From Bradyrhizobiaceae bacterium (GTDB lineage Bacteria; Pseudomonadota; Alphaproteobacteria; Rhizobiales; Xanthobacteraceae): DNA of 64,000 bases. The notes under the pieces were generated by a model that saw only the letters and a list, made by a program, of their open reading frames with translations, searched no databases and was not told the DNA's origin. A program made the translations under genes and the position numbers. Of the stretch, positions 28,484 through 38,085 are shown piece by piece (position 1 is the first letter of the stretch; each line of letters opens with the position of its first letter). The DNA is taken from assembly GCA_020544565.1 (NCBI GenBank), contig CP078014.1:307700-371699 (forward strand), given 5' to 3'.

Positions 28484-28515
28484 GGCGTGGATGGCCGGGA
28501 CGAGCCCGGCCATGA
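28484..28515. repeat. Half of a family A repeat (copy 5)
   Basis: Only the right hairpin GGCCGGGACGAGCCCGGCC and its GTGGAT flank remain. It directly abuts family C copy 2. Confidence 0.65.
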
Positions 28516-28563
28516 CAAGTTCTGAGGACGTGCTCGCGTCCGTGTCCTGCGGTAAGACATCTC

Positions 28564-30093
28564 ATGCTCGGGCGAATCTTCACCGTCGGCGGTTTCACCC
28601 TCCTGTCGCGCGTCACCGGATTCGCGCGCGACATCATGCTGGCCGCGATCCTCGGCGCGGGGCCGCTGGCTGACGCCTTCTTCGTGGCGCTGCGGCTGCC
28701 CAACCATTTCCGCGCGATCTTCGCCGAGGGCGCGTTCAACGCCGCTTTCGTGCCGGCCTACGCCAACGTCTATGGCGAGCGCGGGGACAATGCGGCGCGG
28801 CTGTTCGGCGATCGCATCTTCACGCTGCTGTTCGCCTCGCAGGTGGTGCTGCTGGCTCTCGCGCTGCTGTTCATGCCGCAGGCGATGTCGCTGCTCGCCC
28901 CCGGCTTCACCGACGATCCGGCGCAACGCGAACTGGCCATCGCGCTGACCCGCATCACCTTTCCCTATCTGCTGCTGATCACGCTGGTGACGCTCTATGG
29001 CGGCATGCTCAACGTGATGCACCGCTTCGCCAGCGCCGCCGCCGCGCCGGTGTTCCTCAACCTGTCGATGATGCTGACGCTGGCGCTGGCGGCGTTCTTC
29101 CCCAATGCCGGTTACGCCGCGGCGTGGGGCGTGCTGCTGTCCGGCTTCCTGCAGTTTTTCCTGCTGGCAGGCGACGCGGCGAAAAGCGGCGTGCTGCCGA
29201 AATTCACCGACCTGAAGCTCGACGCCGACGTGCGCGCATTCTTCCGCGCGCTGGGGCCGGCGACGCTGGGATCGATGGGCACGCAGGTCGCGCTGTTCGC
29301 CGACACCATCATCGCGACGTTTCTTGCGTCCGGCGCGCTGTCGGCGCTGTATTACGCCGATCGCCTCAACCAGTTGCCGATCGGGGTGATCGGCATCGCC
29401 ATCGGCACCGTGCTGCTGCCGGAGATGTCGCGGCGGATCACGGCCGGCGACCACGCCGGCGCGTTGGCCTCGCAGCGCAAGGCGTTCGAGTTCACGCTGC
29501 TGTTCTCGATGCCGTTCGTGGCCGCGTTCCTCACCGTGCCGGACGTCATCATGCGGGCGATGTTCGCGCGCGGCGCGTTCTCCAAGGCGGACGCGGCGGA
29601 GGCGGGGGCGACGCTCGCGGCCTATGCCATCGGCCTCGTGCCGTTCGTGCTGATCCGCAGCGCGGTCGCGACCTTCTACGCCCGCAAGGACACCGCGACG
29701 CCGGTGAAGGCGGCGCTGACCGGCGTCGCGGTCAACGTCGCCCTCAAGGTGGCGCTGGTCGGCTCGCTGGCGCAGATCGGCCTCGCGCTCGCCACCGCGG
29801 CGGGGGCGTGGATCAACCTGCTGCTGGTGGTGATGTTCGCGGTGCGCCGCCGCTTCCTCGAGATCGACCGCGGCTTCGCCATCGCCATCGCCAAGCTGGC
29901 GTTTGCGGGCATCGTGCTGGCCGCGGCGCTGTGGCTCACCGGGCGCTGGTGCGCCTCCGCCCTGTCCGGGATGACAACGCTGCGCGACGAGGCCGCTCTC
30001 GCGATTTTGATCGCGGTCGGCCTCGTGGTCTATGGCGGCAGTATCCTATTGTTGTTCGGGCCGCGCTGGCTGCGCGCGCTGATCCGCGGCTAA
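28564..30093 (+). CDS. murJ: Lipid II flippase MurJ
   Basis: A 509-residue MOP-superfamily integral membrane protein with about 14 helices. The start LGRIFTVGGFTLLSRVTGFARD and FFVALRLPNHFRAIFAEGAFN are MurJ/MviN hallmarks. It moves lipid II across the inner membrane for peptidoglycan synthesis. The ATG at 28564 follows a repeat-rich gap, so it probably has its own promoter. Location beside the lipid A sugar genes may be incidental. Confidence 0.95.
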   Translation: MLGRIFTVGGFTLLSRVTGFARDIMLAAILGAGPLADAFFVALRLPNHFRAIFAEGAFNAAFVPAYANVYGERGDNAARLFGDRIFTLLFASQVVLLALALLFMPQAMSLLAPGFTDDPAQRELAIALTRITFPYLLLITLVTLYGGMLNVMHRFASAAAAPVFLNLSMMLTLALAAFFPNAGYAAAWGVLLSGFLQFFLLAGDAAKSGVLPKFTDLKLDADVRAFFRALGPATLGSMGTQVALFADTIIATFLASGALSALYYADRLNQLPIGVIGIAIGTVLLPEMSRRITAGDHAGALASQRKAFEFTLLFSMPFVAAFLTVPDVIMRAMFARGAFSKADAAEAGATLAAYAIGLVPFVLIRSAVATFYARKDTATPVKAALTGVAVNVALKVALVGSLAQIGLALATAAGAWINLLLVVMFAVRRRFLEIDRGFAIAIAKLAFAGIVLAAALWLTGRWCASALSGMTTLRDEAALAILIAVGLVVYGGSILLLFGPRWLRALIRG

Positions 30094-30182
30094 AGGGAAA
30101 CCGCGTCCGGCGATTTGCGCTGGCCGGCGTTCCGCTGCAATATCCGGTCTGGAACCGTTCCAAGGTCGCGACCGGAGACGCC

Positions 30183-32489
30183 ATGCCCCCCATCAAATTC
30201 GGAGTCGGCCAGAGCGTCGTGCGCAAGGAAGACGACGCGCTGATCCGCGGCAACGGCCGCTACACCGACGACTTCGCGCCGGCGCGGGCGCTGCATGCGC
30301 TGGTGCTGCGCTCGCCCCATGCCCATGCGCGTTTCAAAATCGACGTGGCACGCGCCCGCGGCCTGCCCGGCGTGGCGGCGATTATTGTCGCCGATGATAT
30401 CAAGGACCTCGGCGGCCTGCCGTGCCTGTTCAATCTGCCGAACCATCCGTTCACCGCGCCGCCTTACCCGATCCTCGCCAGCGGCGTGGTGCGCCATGTC
30501 GGCGATGCGGTGGCGTTCGTCGTGGCCGAGACCGTGGCGCAGGCCCGCGACGCCGTCGAGGCCATCGAGGTGGACTGGACGCCGCTGGCCGCCGTCGTCG
30601 GTATCGCCAACGCGCTGAAACCGGATGCGCCGCAGGTGTGGCCCGACCATCCCGGCAACGTGCTGTTCGATACCGCGCTCGGCGACAAGGCGGCCGCCGA
30701 CGCCGCCTTTGCCAAGGCCCATGCCGTGGCCGAGATCGCGATCGTCAATCCGCGTATCGTCACCAACTACATGGAGCCGCGCGCGGCCGTCGCCGAATAC
30801 GATGCCAGGCGCGATCACCTCACCCTGACCATCGGCAGCCAGGGCAGCCATCGCCTGCGCGACATCCTGTGCGAAAACGTTCTCAAAATTCCGACCGACA
30901 GGATGCGGGTAATCTGTCCCGACGTCGGTGGTGGCTTCGGCACCCGGCTGTTTCCCTATCGCGAATACGCGCTGGTGGCGGTGGCGGCGCGCAAGCTGCA
31001 TCGAACCGTGAAATGGACCGCCGACCGCTCCGACCATTTCGTCGGCGACGCGCAGGGCCGCGATAATCTCACCACCGCCCGCATGGCGCTGGCGCAGGAC
31101 GGCCGCTTTCTCGGCATGGACGTCGATCTCGCCGGCGACATGGGCGCGTATCTCTCGACCTTCGCGCCCTATATTCCCCACGGCGGCGCGGGCATGCTGC
31201 CCGGGCTCTACGACATTCAAGCGTTCCATTGCCGGGTGCGCACGGTGTTCACCAACACCGTTCCCGTCGATGCCTATCGCGGCGCCGGCCGCCCGGAAGC
31301 CGCCTATGTGGTGGAGCGGCTGGTCGATGCGGCGGCACGCAAGCTCGGCATGACGCCGGACGCCATCCGCCGCCGCAACTTCATTCCGACCAGGGCGCTG
31401 CCCTACACCACCGCCACCGGCAAGGTCTACGATTCCGGCGATTTCGCCGCGCACATGAAGCGCGCGATGGAGCTTGCCGCATGGAAGGACTTTCCCAAGC
31501 GCGCCAAGGCGGCGAAGCGGCAGGGGCTGGTGCGCGGCATCGGGCTTGCGACCTATGTCGAGATCTGCGGCACCATGGGCGAGGAAACCGCGCAGGTGCT
31601 GCTCGATCCCGACGGTGACGTCACGGTGCTGATCGGCACCCAGTCGAGCGGGCAGGGCCATCAGACCGCCTATGCCCAGCTCGTCGCCGAGCAATTCGGC
31701 CTGCCGCCCGAGCGCGTGCATGTGGTGCAAGGCGATACCGACCGCATCGCCACCGGCCTCGGCACCGGCGGCTCGTCGTCGATCCCCTCCGGCGGCGTCA
31801 GCGTCGAGCGCGCCACGCGCAAGCTCGGCACCAGCCTCAAGGAGATCGCCGCCGACGCGCTCGAAACCAGCACCGCCGATCTGGAGATCGACGGCGGATC
31901 GGTCCGCATCGCCGGCACCGACCGTTCGTTGTCGTTCGCCGAGATCGCGGCGCGCGCCGGCACGGGCTCGGCGAAGCTCGCCGCCAGCGACAGTTTCAGC
32001 AGCGCCGACGGCACCTATCCCAACGGCACCCATCTCGTGGAAGTGGAGATCGATCCCGCCACGGGGCAAGTGCGCGTGGTCAACTATGTGATCGTCGATG
32101 ACTTCGGCGTTACCCTCAATCCGCTGCTGCTGGAAGGGCAGGTGCACGGCGGCACCATGCAGGGCATCGGCCAGGCGCTGATGGAGCGGGCGGTGTATGA
32201 CCCCGTCGACGGCCAGCTCGTCACCGGCACGTTCATGGACTACGCCATGCCGCGCGCGGCCGATGGTGCCGCCATCACCTTCGAGACCCACAACGTGCCG
32301 TGCAAGACCAATCCGCTCGGCGTCAAGGGGGCGGGCGAGGCCGGGGCGATCGGCTCGTGCCCGGCGGTGATGAACGCCGTCATCGATGCGCTGTGGCGCG
32401 AATACGGCATCGACCATATCGACATGCCGGCGACGCCGGAGCGGGTGTGGATGGCCATCGCGGAGCACCACCGCACCCACCGGCTTTGA
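30183..32489 (+). CDS. Orphan molybdenum hydroxylase large subunit (CoxL form II / xanthine dehydrogenase family)
   Basis: A 768-residue molybdopterin-binding subunit. An entry domain with GRYTDDFAPA (residues about 20-33) leads to the Mo-binding part, with AYRGAGRPEAAY near 365 and the catalytic Glu in GVKGAGEAGAIGS near 720. AYRGAGR marks the form II group; true CO dehydrogenases have AYRCSFR. There is no signal peptide. The FAD and [2Fe-2S] subunits normally encoded alongside are absent within the window, so partners must be elsewhere or replaced. GGAG lies before the ATG. A cytochrome c556-type gene starts 121 bp downstream. Confidence 0.88.
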   Translation: MPPIKFGVGQSVVRKEDDALIRGNGRYTDDFAPARALHALVLRSPHAHARFKIDVARARGLPGVAAIIVADDIKDLGGLPCLFNLPNHPFTAPPYPILASGVVRHVGDAVAFVVAETVAQARDAVEAIEVDWTPLAAVVGIANALKPDAPQVWPDHPGNVLFDTALGDKAAADAAFAKAHAVAEIAIVNPRIVTNYMEPRAAVAEYDARRDHLTLTIGSQGSHRLRDILCENVLKIPTDRMRVICPDVGGGFGTRLFPYREYALVAVAARKLHRTVKWTADRSDHFVGDAQGRDNLTTARMALAQDGRFLGMDVDLAGDMGAYLSTFAPYIPHGGAGMLPGLYDIQAFHCRVRTVFTNTVPVDAYRGAGRPEAAYVVERLVDAAARKLGMTPDAIRRRNFIPTRALPYTTATGKVYDSGDFAAHMKRAMELAAWKDFPKRAKAAKRQGLVRGIGLATYVEICGTMGEETAQVLLDPDGDVTVLIGTQSSGQGHQTAYAQLVAEQFGLPPERVHVVQGDTDRIATGLGTGGSSSIPSGGVSVERATRKLGTSLKEIAADALETSTADLEIDGGSVRIAGTDRSLSFAEIAARAGTGSAKLAASDSFSSADGTYPNGTHLVEVEIDPATGQVRVVNYVIVDDFGVTLNPLLLEGQVHGGTMQGIGQALMERAVYDPVDGQLVTGTFMDYAMPRAADGAAITFETHNVPCKTNPLGVKGAGEAGAIGSCPAVMNAVIDALWREYGIDHIDMPATPERVWMAIAEHHRTHRL

Positions 32490-32610
32490 CGGTTTCGTGA
32501 ACAAGTCGAACGCACGCTTGTCATCATCCGGCAAGGATGATGCAGTGAAGAACTTTTGAAACCGGATTCTTGAACGGACGTAAGTTCAACAGCATCGGAG
32601 GATTTGCCGT

Positions 32611-33060
32611 ATGAAGCGTAGTGTTCTGGCCGTCGCCGCCATTCTGCTCGGGGTCGGCGCGGTGGCCGCCCAGCAGGACGTGATCGATCAAAGCCATGCC
32701 CTGATGAAGGCCAACGGCCGGGCCATCGGCGGCACGCTGACGCCGATGGTGCGCGGCGACAAGCCGTTCGATCAGGCCGCCGTCGATGCGGCGCTGGCGG
32801 CCCTCGCCGAATCCGCGGCGAAGATGGGCGCGCTCTATCCGGACAGCGTCAAGAGCGTGAAGCAGACCGCCGATTACACGCCGTCGCCGAAGATCTGGGA
32901 GAACCGCGCCGATTTCGACGCCCACATTGCGACCTTCAAGGCGGCGGTGACCGAGGCCAAGGGCAAGGTCAAGGATCTCGACAGCCTCAAGGCGTCGCTG
33001 CCCGCCATCGGCAAGGCGTGCGCGTCCTGTCACGAAACCTTCCGCGTCAAGAACAGCTGA
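32611..33060 (+). CDS. Class II c-type cytochrome (c556/c' type)
   Basis: A 149-residue periplasmic protein. The signal peptide covers residues 1-20 (cleavage after VAAQ or VAA). The single heme site is near the C-terminus, C137-A-S-C-H141 with ETFRVK following, as in class II four-helix cytochromes. CGGAGG precedes the ATG. The upstream gap has a perfect hairpin CATCATCC/GGATGATG (32522-32542) without a T run. It could accept electrons from the molybdenum enzyme upstream, but that enzyme lacks an export signal, so a direct link is uncertain. Confidence 0.88.
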   Translation: MKRSVLAVAAILLGVGAVAAQQDVIDQSHALMKANGRAIGGTLTPMVRGDKPFDQAAVDAALAALAESAAKMGALYPDSVKSVKQTADYTPSPKIWENRADFDAHIATFKAAVTEAKGKVKDLDSLKASLPAIGKACASCHETFRVKNS

Positions 33061-33137
33061 CATCGCGCGTCGCGGCCGGCGATCCGGAACGGACGCCGGC
33101 GGCCTCCGCCGTTGTCATGCTTGGCGCGGTGCCCGAT

Positions 33138-33566
33138 CTATCGGGTCACCTGACCGCGAATTTCGCCGCCGGGATGCGCCGCGGTATGGATGTTGACGTA
33201 ATACCGGCCCGCTGTCAGATCAGCCGCCTGCGCATCCGTCAGCGTGGCGCTGCCCGCGGCACCGCTGGCGACGTCCTTGAACGGAATGACGATCGGCGCG
33301 TTCTTGCCGGGTTCGGCGGGGCCGTGAAAATGCGCCGCGGTGGCAGGCCCCGTCAGCCCGGAATAGGTGACCTTCCATGTCAGCATTTTAGTTGCGGTAT
33401 CGAAGCCGATATCGGCGACGCCTTTGGCCGGGCTGTTGTTGGGCGGCACCTCGGATGTTCCGGTCATGTTGACTTTCATCGTCAGTTTCTCGGCAAAGGC
33501 CGGTCCGCCGGCTGCCACGCAGAGGCTGACGGCGATGATCGGGAGTGCCAATGTGGTGATGCGCAT
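33138..33566 (-). CDS. Secreted CHRD-domain protein
   Basis: A 142-residue protein with a signal peptide (to about 25, ending GPAFA) and one CHRD domain: TSEVPPNNSPAKGVADIGFD at the start, AHFHGPAEPGK in the middle and YYVNIHTAAHPGGEIRGQV at the end. CHRD domains occur in chordin and in many bacterial exported proteins; the function is unknown. ATG at 33566. It converges on the c556 gene and is divergent from the diheme cytochrome gene. Confidence 0.87.
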   Translation of the reverse strand: MRITTLALPIIAVSLCVAAGGPAFAEKLTMKVNMTGTSEVPPNNSPAKGVADIGFDTATKMLTWKVTYSGLTGPATAAHFHGPAEPGKNAPIVIPFKDVASGAAGSATLTDAQAADLTAGRYYVNIHTAAHPGGEIRGQVTR

Positions 33567-33674
33567 GGTTGTCTCCGCTTGTTTCCGGAAAGCCGGTGGC
33601 AATTCAACACCGGTGACAGCGTGCTGGTTCCTGCCGGTTGTGCGTGATGTTCCCGATTCCGTAACGAGGCGCCC

Positions 33675-34589
33675 ATGATGAAAAAGCTTTCTGTGCTGGC
33701 GGTGGTCGCGGTGCTCGCGGGGGCCGGCGTGTTCTGGTTCATCACCATTCCGGCGGTGGTGACCGCCGCGGCGCTGCCGGCCTACACCCCCGATGCGGCC
33801 AATGGCGAGACGGTGTTCAACGCCGGTGGCTGCACCTCCTGCCATGGCGTGCGGGGCCAGCCGCGCACCATGCTGGGCGGCGGCCTCGCCATGGCGTCGC
33901 CGTTCGGCACCTTTCATGCGCCCAACATCTCGCCGCATCCGCAGGACGGCATCGGGAAGTGGAGCGAGGCGGATTTCGTCACCGCCATGACCCGCGGCAC
34001 CTCGCCGGCGCGGACGCATTACTATCCGGCGTTCCCTTACGGCTCGTACCGGCTCGCCACCACCCAGGACATCCGCGACCTGTTCGCCTACATCAAGACG
34101 CTGCCGCCGGTGGCCGGCCGCGTCCGCGATCACGATCTGCGGTTTCCGTTCAATATCCGCCGTCTGGTCGGGGTGTGGAAATTCCTGTTCCTCGACACCG
34201 CGCCGTTCGCGCCGGACCCGAAGCAGTCGGCGGCGTGGAATCGCGGCGCCTATCTGGTCAACGGCCTCGGCCACTGCGCCGAATGCCACAGCCCGCGCAA
34301 CGCCCTCGGCGGCATCGTGGCGTCGCAGCGCTTGGCCGGCGGCCCCGATCCCGAGGGCCGGGGCTGGGTGCCCAACATCACGCAGAAGGGCCTCAAGGAC
34401 TGGTCGGAAAAGGACATCGCCTATTTCCTCAAGACCGGCGAACTGCCGGACGGCGACAGCGCCGGCGGCTCGATGGCCCGGGTCATCCGCAACACGTCGC
34501 TGCTGAGCGACGACGACCGCGCGGCGATGGCCGCCTATCTCAAGTCGCTTCCCCCGGTGGACGGCCCGGCGCGGCCGAAACGGTCCTGA
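33675..34589 (+). CDS. Diheme c-type cytochrome
   Basis: A 304-residue protein with an N-terminal signal-anchor (hydrophobic 6-32) and two cytochrome c domains: C53-T-S-C-H and C201-A-E-C-H. The pattern (TRGTSP-RTHYYPAFPY and later AYLVNGLGHCAECHSPRN) resembles the cytochrome subunits of membrane alcohol and aldehyde dehydrogenases. It probably passes electrons from a periplasmic dehydrogenase to the respiratory chain; no such dehydrogenase subunit is adjacent. GAGG lies before the ATG. Confidence 0.87.
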   Translation: MMKKLSVLAVVAVLAGAGVFWFITIPAVVTAAALPAYTPDAANGETVFNAGGCTSCHGVRGQPRTMLGGGLAMASPFGTFHAPNISPHPQDGIGKWSEADFVTAMTRGTSPARTHYYPAFPYGSYRLATTQDIRDLFAYIKTLPPVAGRVRDHDLRFPFNIRRLVGVWKFLFLDTAPFAPDPKQSAAWNRGAYLVNGLGHCAECHSPRNALGGIVASQRLAGGPDPEGRGWVPNITQKGLKDWSEKDIAYFLKTGELPDGDSAGGSMARVIRNTSLLSDDDRAAMAAYLKSLPPVDGPARPKRS

Positions 34590-34703
34590 TCCGGCCGGGC
34601 GCGCCCGGTTCCGCGCGGGGGCGCGCCGCGCTGCATGACGATCCGGCAAGCCATGTCGTGGACAGGGTTTTCCGCCGCGCGCCCGCGTGCTTTCTCCGGG
34701 CCG

Positions 34704-34900
34704 CTAAAGTTCGTTCACGTTTGGACGGAAACATTAATCTCGTCTTGGCCGGGCCATAGCCGTTCGAAGAACGGCGTCGCTTCCGCTCGCCTATGGTCCC
34801 GGCCATCCACGTCTTGAAGGATTTATTCAGGTAAGACGTGGATGCCCGGCCTAAAGCCGGGCATGACGAATATTGTTTCTGTCTGAATGAAGCCTGCTCT
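34704..34900. repeat. MITE-like palindromic repeat, family A, copy 6
   Basis: The left hairpin carries the 43-bp nested palindrome (34754-34796, CCATAGCCGTTCGAAGAACG at its start). This is the inverse of the insert in copy 2. The right hairpin is GCCCGGCCTAAAGCCGGGC. It fills the gap before the DMT transporter gene. Confidence 0.75.
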
Positions 34901-34929
34901 CATTCCTCCTGGTTTCCCTGCTTTATTCC

Positions 34930-35907
34930 ATGAACATCGTCAAAGCCGTCAGCTTCAAGGTCGCCAGCACCCTGATGTTCGCGATCATGGGTGCTCAGGT
35001 CCGCTACCTCGCCGGAGCCTATCCGGAAGGGCAGGTGGCGTTCTTCCGCGCCCTGTTCGCTCTGCCGCCGATCCTGATCGTGTTCGGCTGGCGCGGGCAG
35101 TTGCGCGGCGCGCTGCGCACCGAGCGGCACTCCGACCATCTGGTGCGCGGGCTGTTCAGCATCGTCGGCACCTTCTGCACCTTTGCGGCGCTGGCGCGGA
35201 TTCCGATCGCGGACTTCACCGCCATCGCCTTTCTCGCGCCGCTGATCACCGTGATCTTCGCGGCGGTGTTCCTGAAGGAGCAGGTGCGCGCCTATCGCTG
35301 GTCGGCGGTGGCGTTCGGCTTCGGCGGCGTGCTGCTGATGCTCGCGCCCTATGCGCGCGATCACGCCGCGCTGACCTCGTCGATGGCGCTCGGCCTCGCC
35401 TTCGCGCTGACCAATGCCTTCACCGCCGGCGGCGCCGCGATCCAGATCCGCCGCCTGACCGCGACCGAGACCACGTCGTCCATCGTCATCTTCATGACGC
35501 TGCTGGTGCTGCTGGTGTCGCTGCTCACCGCGCCGTTCGGCTGGCGCTGGCCGGCGACGTGGGGCGATGTGATGCTGCTGGCGGGGATCGGGGTGTCCGG
35601 CGGCCTCGGGCAGATTTTCTTCACCGACAGCTACCGCTTCGCGCCGGCCTCGTTCCTCGCGCCGTTCGACTACACCGCGATGCTGTGGGCCTTCATGCTC
35701 GGCTACTGGTTCTTCAATGAAGTGCCGACGCCCTATGTGGTGGCGGGCGCGATTGCGGTGGCGAGCGCCGGAATCTTCGTCATCCTGCGCGAGCGCTACC
35801 TCGGGCTGAAGCGCCTGCGCGATACGCCGGTGGCCGCGATCGCCACCATGGCCGACGATGAGGACAACCCCGATGCGCCGGTGACGGACGAGGCCGGCGC
35901 GGCGTGA
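34930..35907 (+). CDS. EamA/DMT-family transporter
   Basis: A 325-residue inner-membrane protein with ten predicted helices in two EamA halves; each half ends in a typical proline-glycine-rich stretch (LAPLITVIFAAVFLKEQV, then LGYWFFNEVPTPYVVAGA). The family exports amino acids or other metabolites; the substrate is not predictable. A short acidic C-terminal tail follows the last helix. It converges on the small Lrp-type gene. Confidence 0.85.
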   Translation: MNIVKAVSFKVASTLMFAIMGAQVRYLAGAYPEGQVAFFRALFALPPILIVFGWRGQLRGALRTERHSDHLVRGLFSIVGTFCTFAALARIPIADFTAIAFLAPLITVIFAAVFLKEQVRAYRWSAVAFGFGGVLLMLAPYARDHAALTSSMALGLAFALTNAFTAGGAAIQIRRLTATETTSSIVIFMTLLVLLVSLLTAPFGWRWPATWGDVMLLAGIGVSGGLGQIFFTDSYRFAPASFLAPFDYTAMLWAFMLGYWFFNEVPTPYVVAGAIAVASAGIFVILRERYLGLKRLRDTPVAAIATMADDEDNPDAPVTDEAGAA

Positions 35908-35925
35908 GCGCGGCGCGGCCTGGGA

Positions 35926-36168
35926 TTACACCCCGAACGCCTTGAAGGTGATGATGGTGTAGGTGTCCTGGATGCCGGGAATGGTCTGGACCTTTTCGTT
36001 GACGAAATGGCCGATGTCGGTGTCGTGATTGACATAGAACTTGACCAGCAGGTCGTAGTCCCCGGCGGTGGAATAGATTTCCGAGGCGATCTCGGCCTCC
36101 GCGAGGGCATTGGCGACCGCGTAGGACTGGCCCATCTTGCACTTGATCTGGACGAAGAAGGGCACCAT
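35926..36168 (-). CDS. Stand-alone Lrp/AsnC ligand-binding (RAM) domain protein
   Basis: An 80-residue protein consisting only of the alpha-beta ligand-binding domain of Lrp/AsnC regulators: FVQIKCKMGQSYAVANALAE, then YDLLVKFYV and IPGIQDTYTIITFKAF. There is no DNA-binding helix-turn-helix. Such stand-alone RAM proteins form oligomers and can bind amino acids or join Lrp proteins. GGAGAAACAGCG lies before the ATG. Divergent from thiD. Confidence 0.88.
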   Translation of the reverse strand: MVPFFVQIKCKMGQSYAVANALAEAEIASEIYSTAGDYDLLVKFYVNHDTDIGHFVNEKVQTIPGIQDTYTIITFKAFGV

Positions 36169-36333
36169 CGCTGTTTCTCCCGGCAGGCCGCATCCGTCGG
36201 CGGCGGCATCGCATTGCGGAGCGCAATAGAGCCAAATCCGGACGCCGTGGCAAGGTGGCATGAAGGCGGCTTGCCGGAGTTTCTGCCGCGCGTTACAGCA
36301 GGCGCAACAGAGGCTCGCCGGATCAGGCCGCGC

Positions 36334-37149
36334 ATGACAGACGTTCCCACGATACCGATCGCGCTCACCATCGCCGGTTCCGATCCGAGCGGCGGCGCCG
36401 GCATTCAGGCCGACCTCAAGACCTTCTCGGCCTGCGGCGTCTACGGCGCGTCGGTCATCACCGCGCTGACCGCGCAGAACACCCGCGGCGTCACCGGCAT
36501 TCACGACGTGCCGCCGCCCTTCATTACCGCGCAGATCGACGCCGTGTTCAGCGATCTCGACGTCCGGGCGGTGAAGATCGGCATGGTGGCGCAGCGCGAC
36601 GCCATCGAGGCCATCGTCGCCGGCCTCATGCGCTGGTCGCCGCCTGTCGTCGTCGCCGATCCGGTGATGGTGGCGACATCGGGCGACCGGCTGCTGTCGC
36701 CGGACGCCATCGATGTGCTGCGCGACCAACTCATCCCGCGCGCGACCCTGATCACGCCCAATCTGCCGGAAGCGGCGGCGCTGCTCGACGAAGCCGTCGC
36801 CACCGATGAGGCTGCAATCGAGGATCAGGGGCGGCGGCTGCTGGCCCTGGGCAGCGGCGCGGTGCTGATCAAGGGCGGCCACGGCGACGGTGCCGAAAGC
36901 GTCGATTACCTGATCGGCAGGGACGTCTCGCTGCGGCTGGCGGCACCGCGCATCGCCACCCGCAACACCCATGGCACCGGCTGTTCGCTGTCGTCGGCGG
37001 TCGCCGCCGGGCTGGCGAAAGGCGAGACGCTGGAAGCGGCCGTGCGCGGCGCCAAGGCGTATATCAGTGCCGCCATCGCCGCCGCCGACCGGCTCAAGGT
37101 CGGCCACGGCCACGGCCCGATCCATCACTTCCACGCCTTCGAGCGCTGA
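36334..37149 (+). CDS. thiD: Hydroxymethylpyrimidine / phosphomethylpyrimidine kinase
   Basis: A 271-residue ribokinase-fold enzyme phosphorylating HMP and HMP-P in thiamine synthesis. ALTIAGSDPSGGAGIQADLKT at the start (20 residues shown or fewer) and NTHGTGCSLSSA for the catalytic anion hole are diagnostic. The 271-residue length is standard for the single-domain enzyme. No other thi genes are near and no TPP riboswitch is visible upstream. Confidence 0.93.
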   Translation: MTDVPTIPIALTIAGSDPSGGAGIQADLKTFSACGVYGASVITALTAQNTRGVTGIHDVPPPFITAQIDAVFSDLDVRAVKIGMVAQRDAIEAIVAGLMRWSPPVVVADPVMVATSGDRLLSPDAIDVLRDQLIPRATLITPNLPEAAALLDEAVATDEAAIEDQGRRLLALGSGAVLIKGGHGDGAESVDYLIGRDVSLRLAAPRIATRNTHGTGCSLSSAVAAGLAKGETLEAAVRGAKAYISAAIAAADRLKVGHGHGPIHHFHAFER

Positions 37150-37175
37150 CATCGGCTGACTGTCGGGCGCTTGGA

Positions 37176-37212
37176 CGTCATTGTGAGGAGCTTCGCGACG
37201 AAGTAATCCAGC
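37176..37212. repeat. Partial palindromic repeat, family D, copy 2
   Basis: GTCATTGTGAGGAGCTTCGC followed by GACGAAGTAATCCAG. Only the left half is present. It sits in the thiD to phosphatase gap. Confidence 0.7.
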
Positions 37213-37275
37213 TTCCTTGTTGTGCTCTGCATCGCCGTCATCGCGTCGTCATGTAAAGCTGATAGGCGCTCATAC

Positions 37276-38085
37276 ATGGCAAGTGCGATGATGAGCGAGA
37301 GTCCGGAACGGCGCTTTCGCACCCTGTTTATCTCCGACGTCCACCTCGGAGCCCGCGGCTCGCAGGCCGACTGCCTTCTCGATTTCCTCCGCGTCCACGA
37401 TGCCGAGACCATCTATCTCGTCGGCGACATCGTCGATGGCTGGGCGCTGAAGTCGAGCTGGAACTGGCCGCAGTCCCACAACGATTTCGTGCAGAAGATG
37501 TTGCGCAAGGTGCGCAAGGGCGCGCGGGTGATCTATGTCCCCGGCAATCACGACGAATTCCTGCGCTCCTATTACGGAACGCATTTCGGCGGCGTCGAGG
37601 TGGTCGAGACCGCGATTCACGACGGCGCGGACGGCAGGCGCTATCTGGTCATCCACGGCGACATCTTCGATCTCGTGGTGCAGAACGCGCGCTGGCTCGC
37701 CCATTTCGGCGACAAGGCTTATGGCTTCGCGATTCAAATGAACCGGCTGGTGAATGCGTTCCGCAGGCTGTTCGGCGTGCCGTACTGGTCGCTGTCGCAA
37801 TGGGCCAAGCTCAAGGTGAAGAACGCGGTCAACTATATCGGCGCGTTCGAGCAGACGCTGGCGGGCGAGGCGCGGCGTCACGGCACCGACGGCGTGATCT
37901 GCGGCCACATCCACTACGCGACGATCCGCGACGACAATGGCATCCGCTACATGAATTGCGGCGACTGGGTGGAAAGCTGCACCGCGCTGGTGGAGCATGA
38001 CGACGGCCGTTTCGAAATCCTCACCTGGACCGATCCGCAGCGGCAGCCGCGACCGGTGGCGCAGATGACGCAGCAGGCGGCCTGA
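37276..38085 (+). CDS. LpxH-like metallophosphoesterase
   Basis: A 269-residue calcineurin-like phosphoesterase of the UDP-2,3-diacylglucosamine diphosphatase group (COG2908). Metal ligands are seen in SDVHLG (D21, H23), VGDIVDGW, PGNHDE, HGDIFD and GHIHYA. LpxH makes lipid X in lipid A synthesis, but rhizobia often use LpxI, so this may be a paralogue with another lipid or nucleotide substrate. Start at 37276; the ATG pair at 37288/37291 is an alternative. The next gene overlaps by one base (TGATG), so both are translated together. Confidence 0.8.
   Translation: MASAMMSESPERRFRTLFISDVHLGARGSQADCLLDFLRVHDAETIYLVGDIVDGWALKSSWNWPQSHNDFVQKMLRKVRKGARVIYVPGNHDEFLRSYYGTHFGGVEVVETAIHDGADGRRYLVIHGDIFDLVVQNARWLAHFGDKAYGFAIQMNRLVNAFRRLFGVPYWSLSQWAKLKVKNAVNYIGAFEQTLAGEARRHGTDGVICGHIHYATIRDDNGIRYMNCGDWVESCTALVEHDDGRFEILTWTDPQRQPRPVAQMTQQAA

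Noticed and set aside
30090..32534. A long minus-strand open frame opposite the molybdenum hydroxylase gene
   Set aside because: His/Arg/Gly-rich shadow composition typical of antisense frames in this genome.
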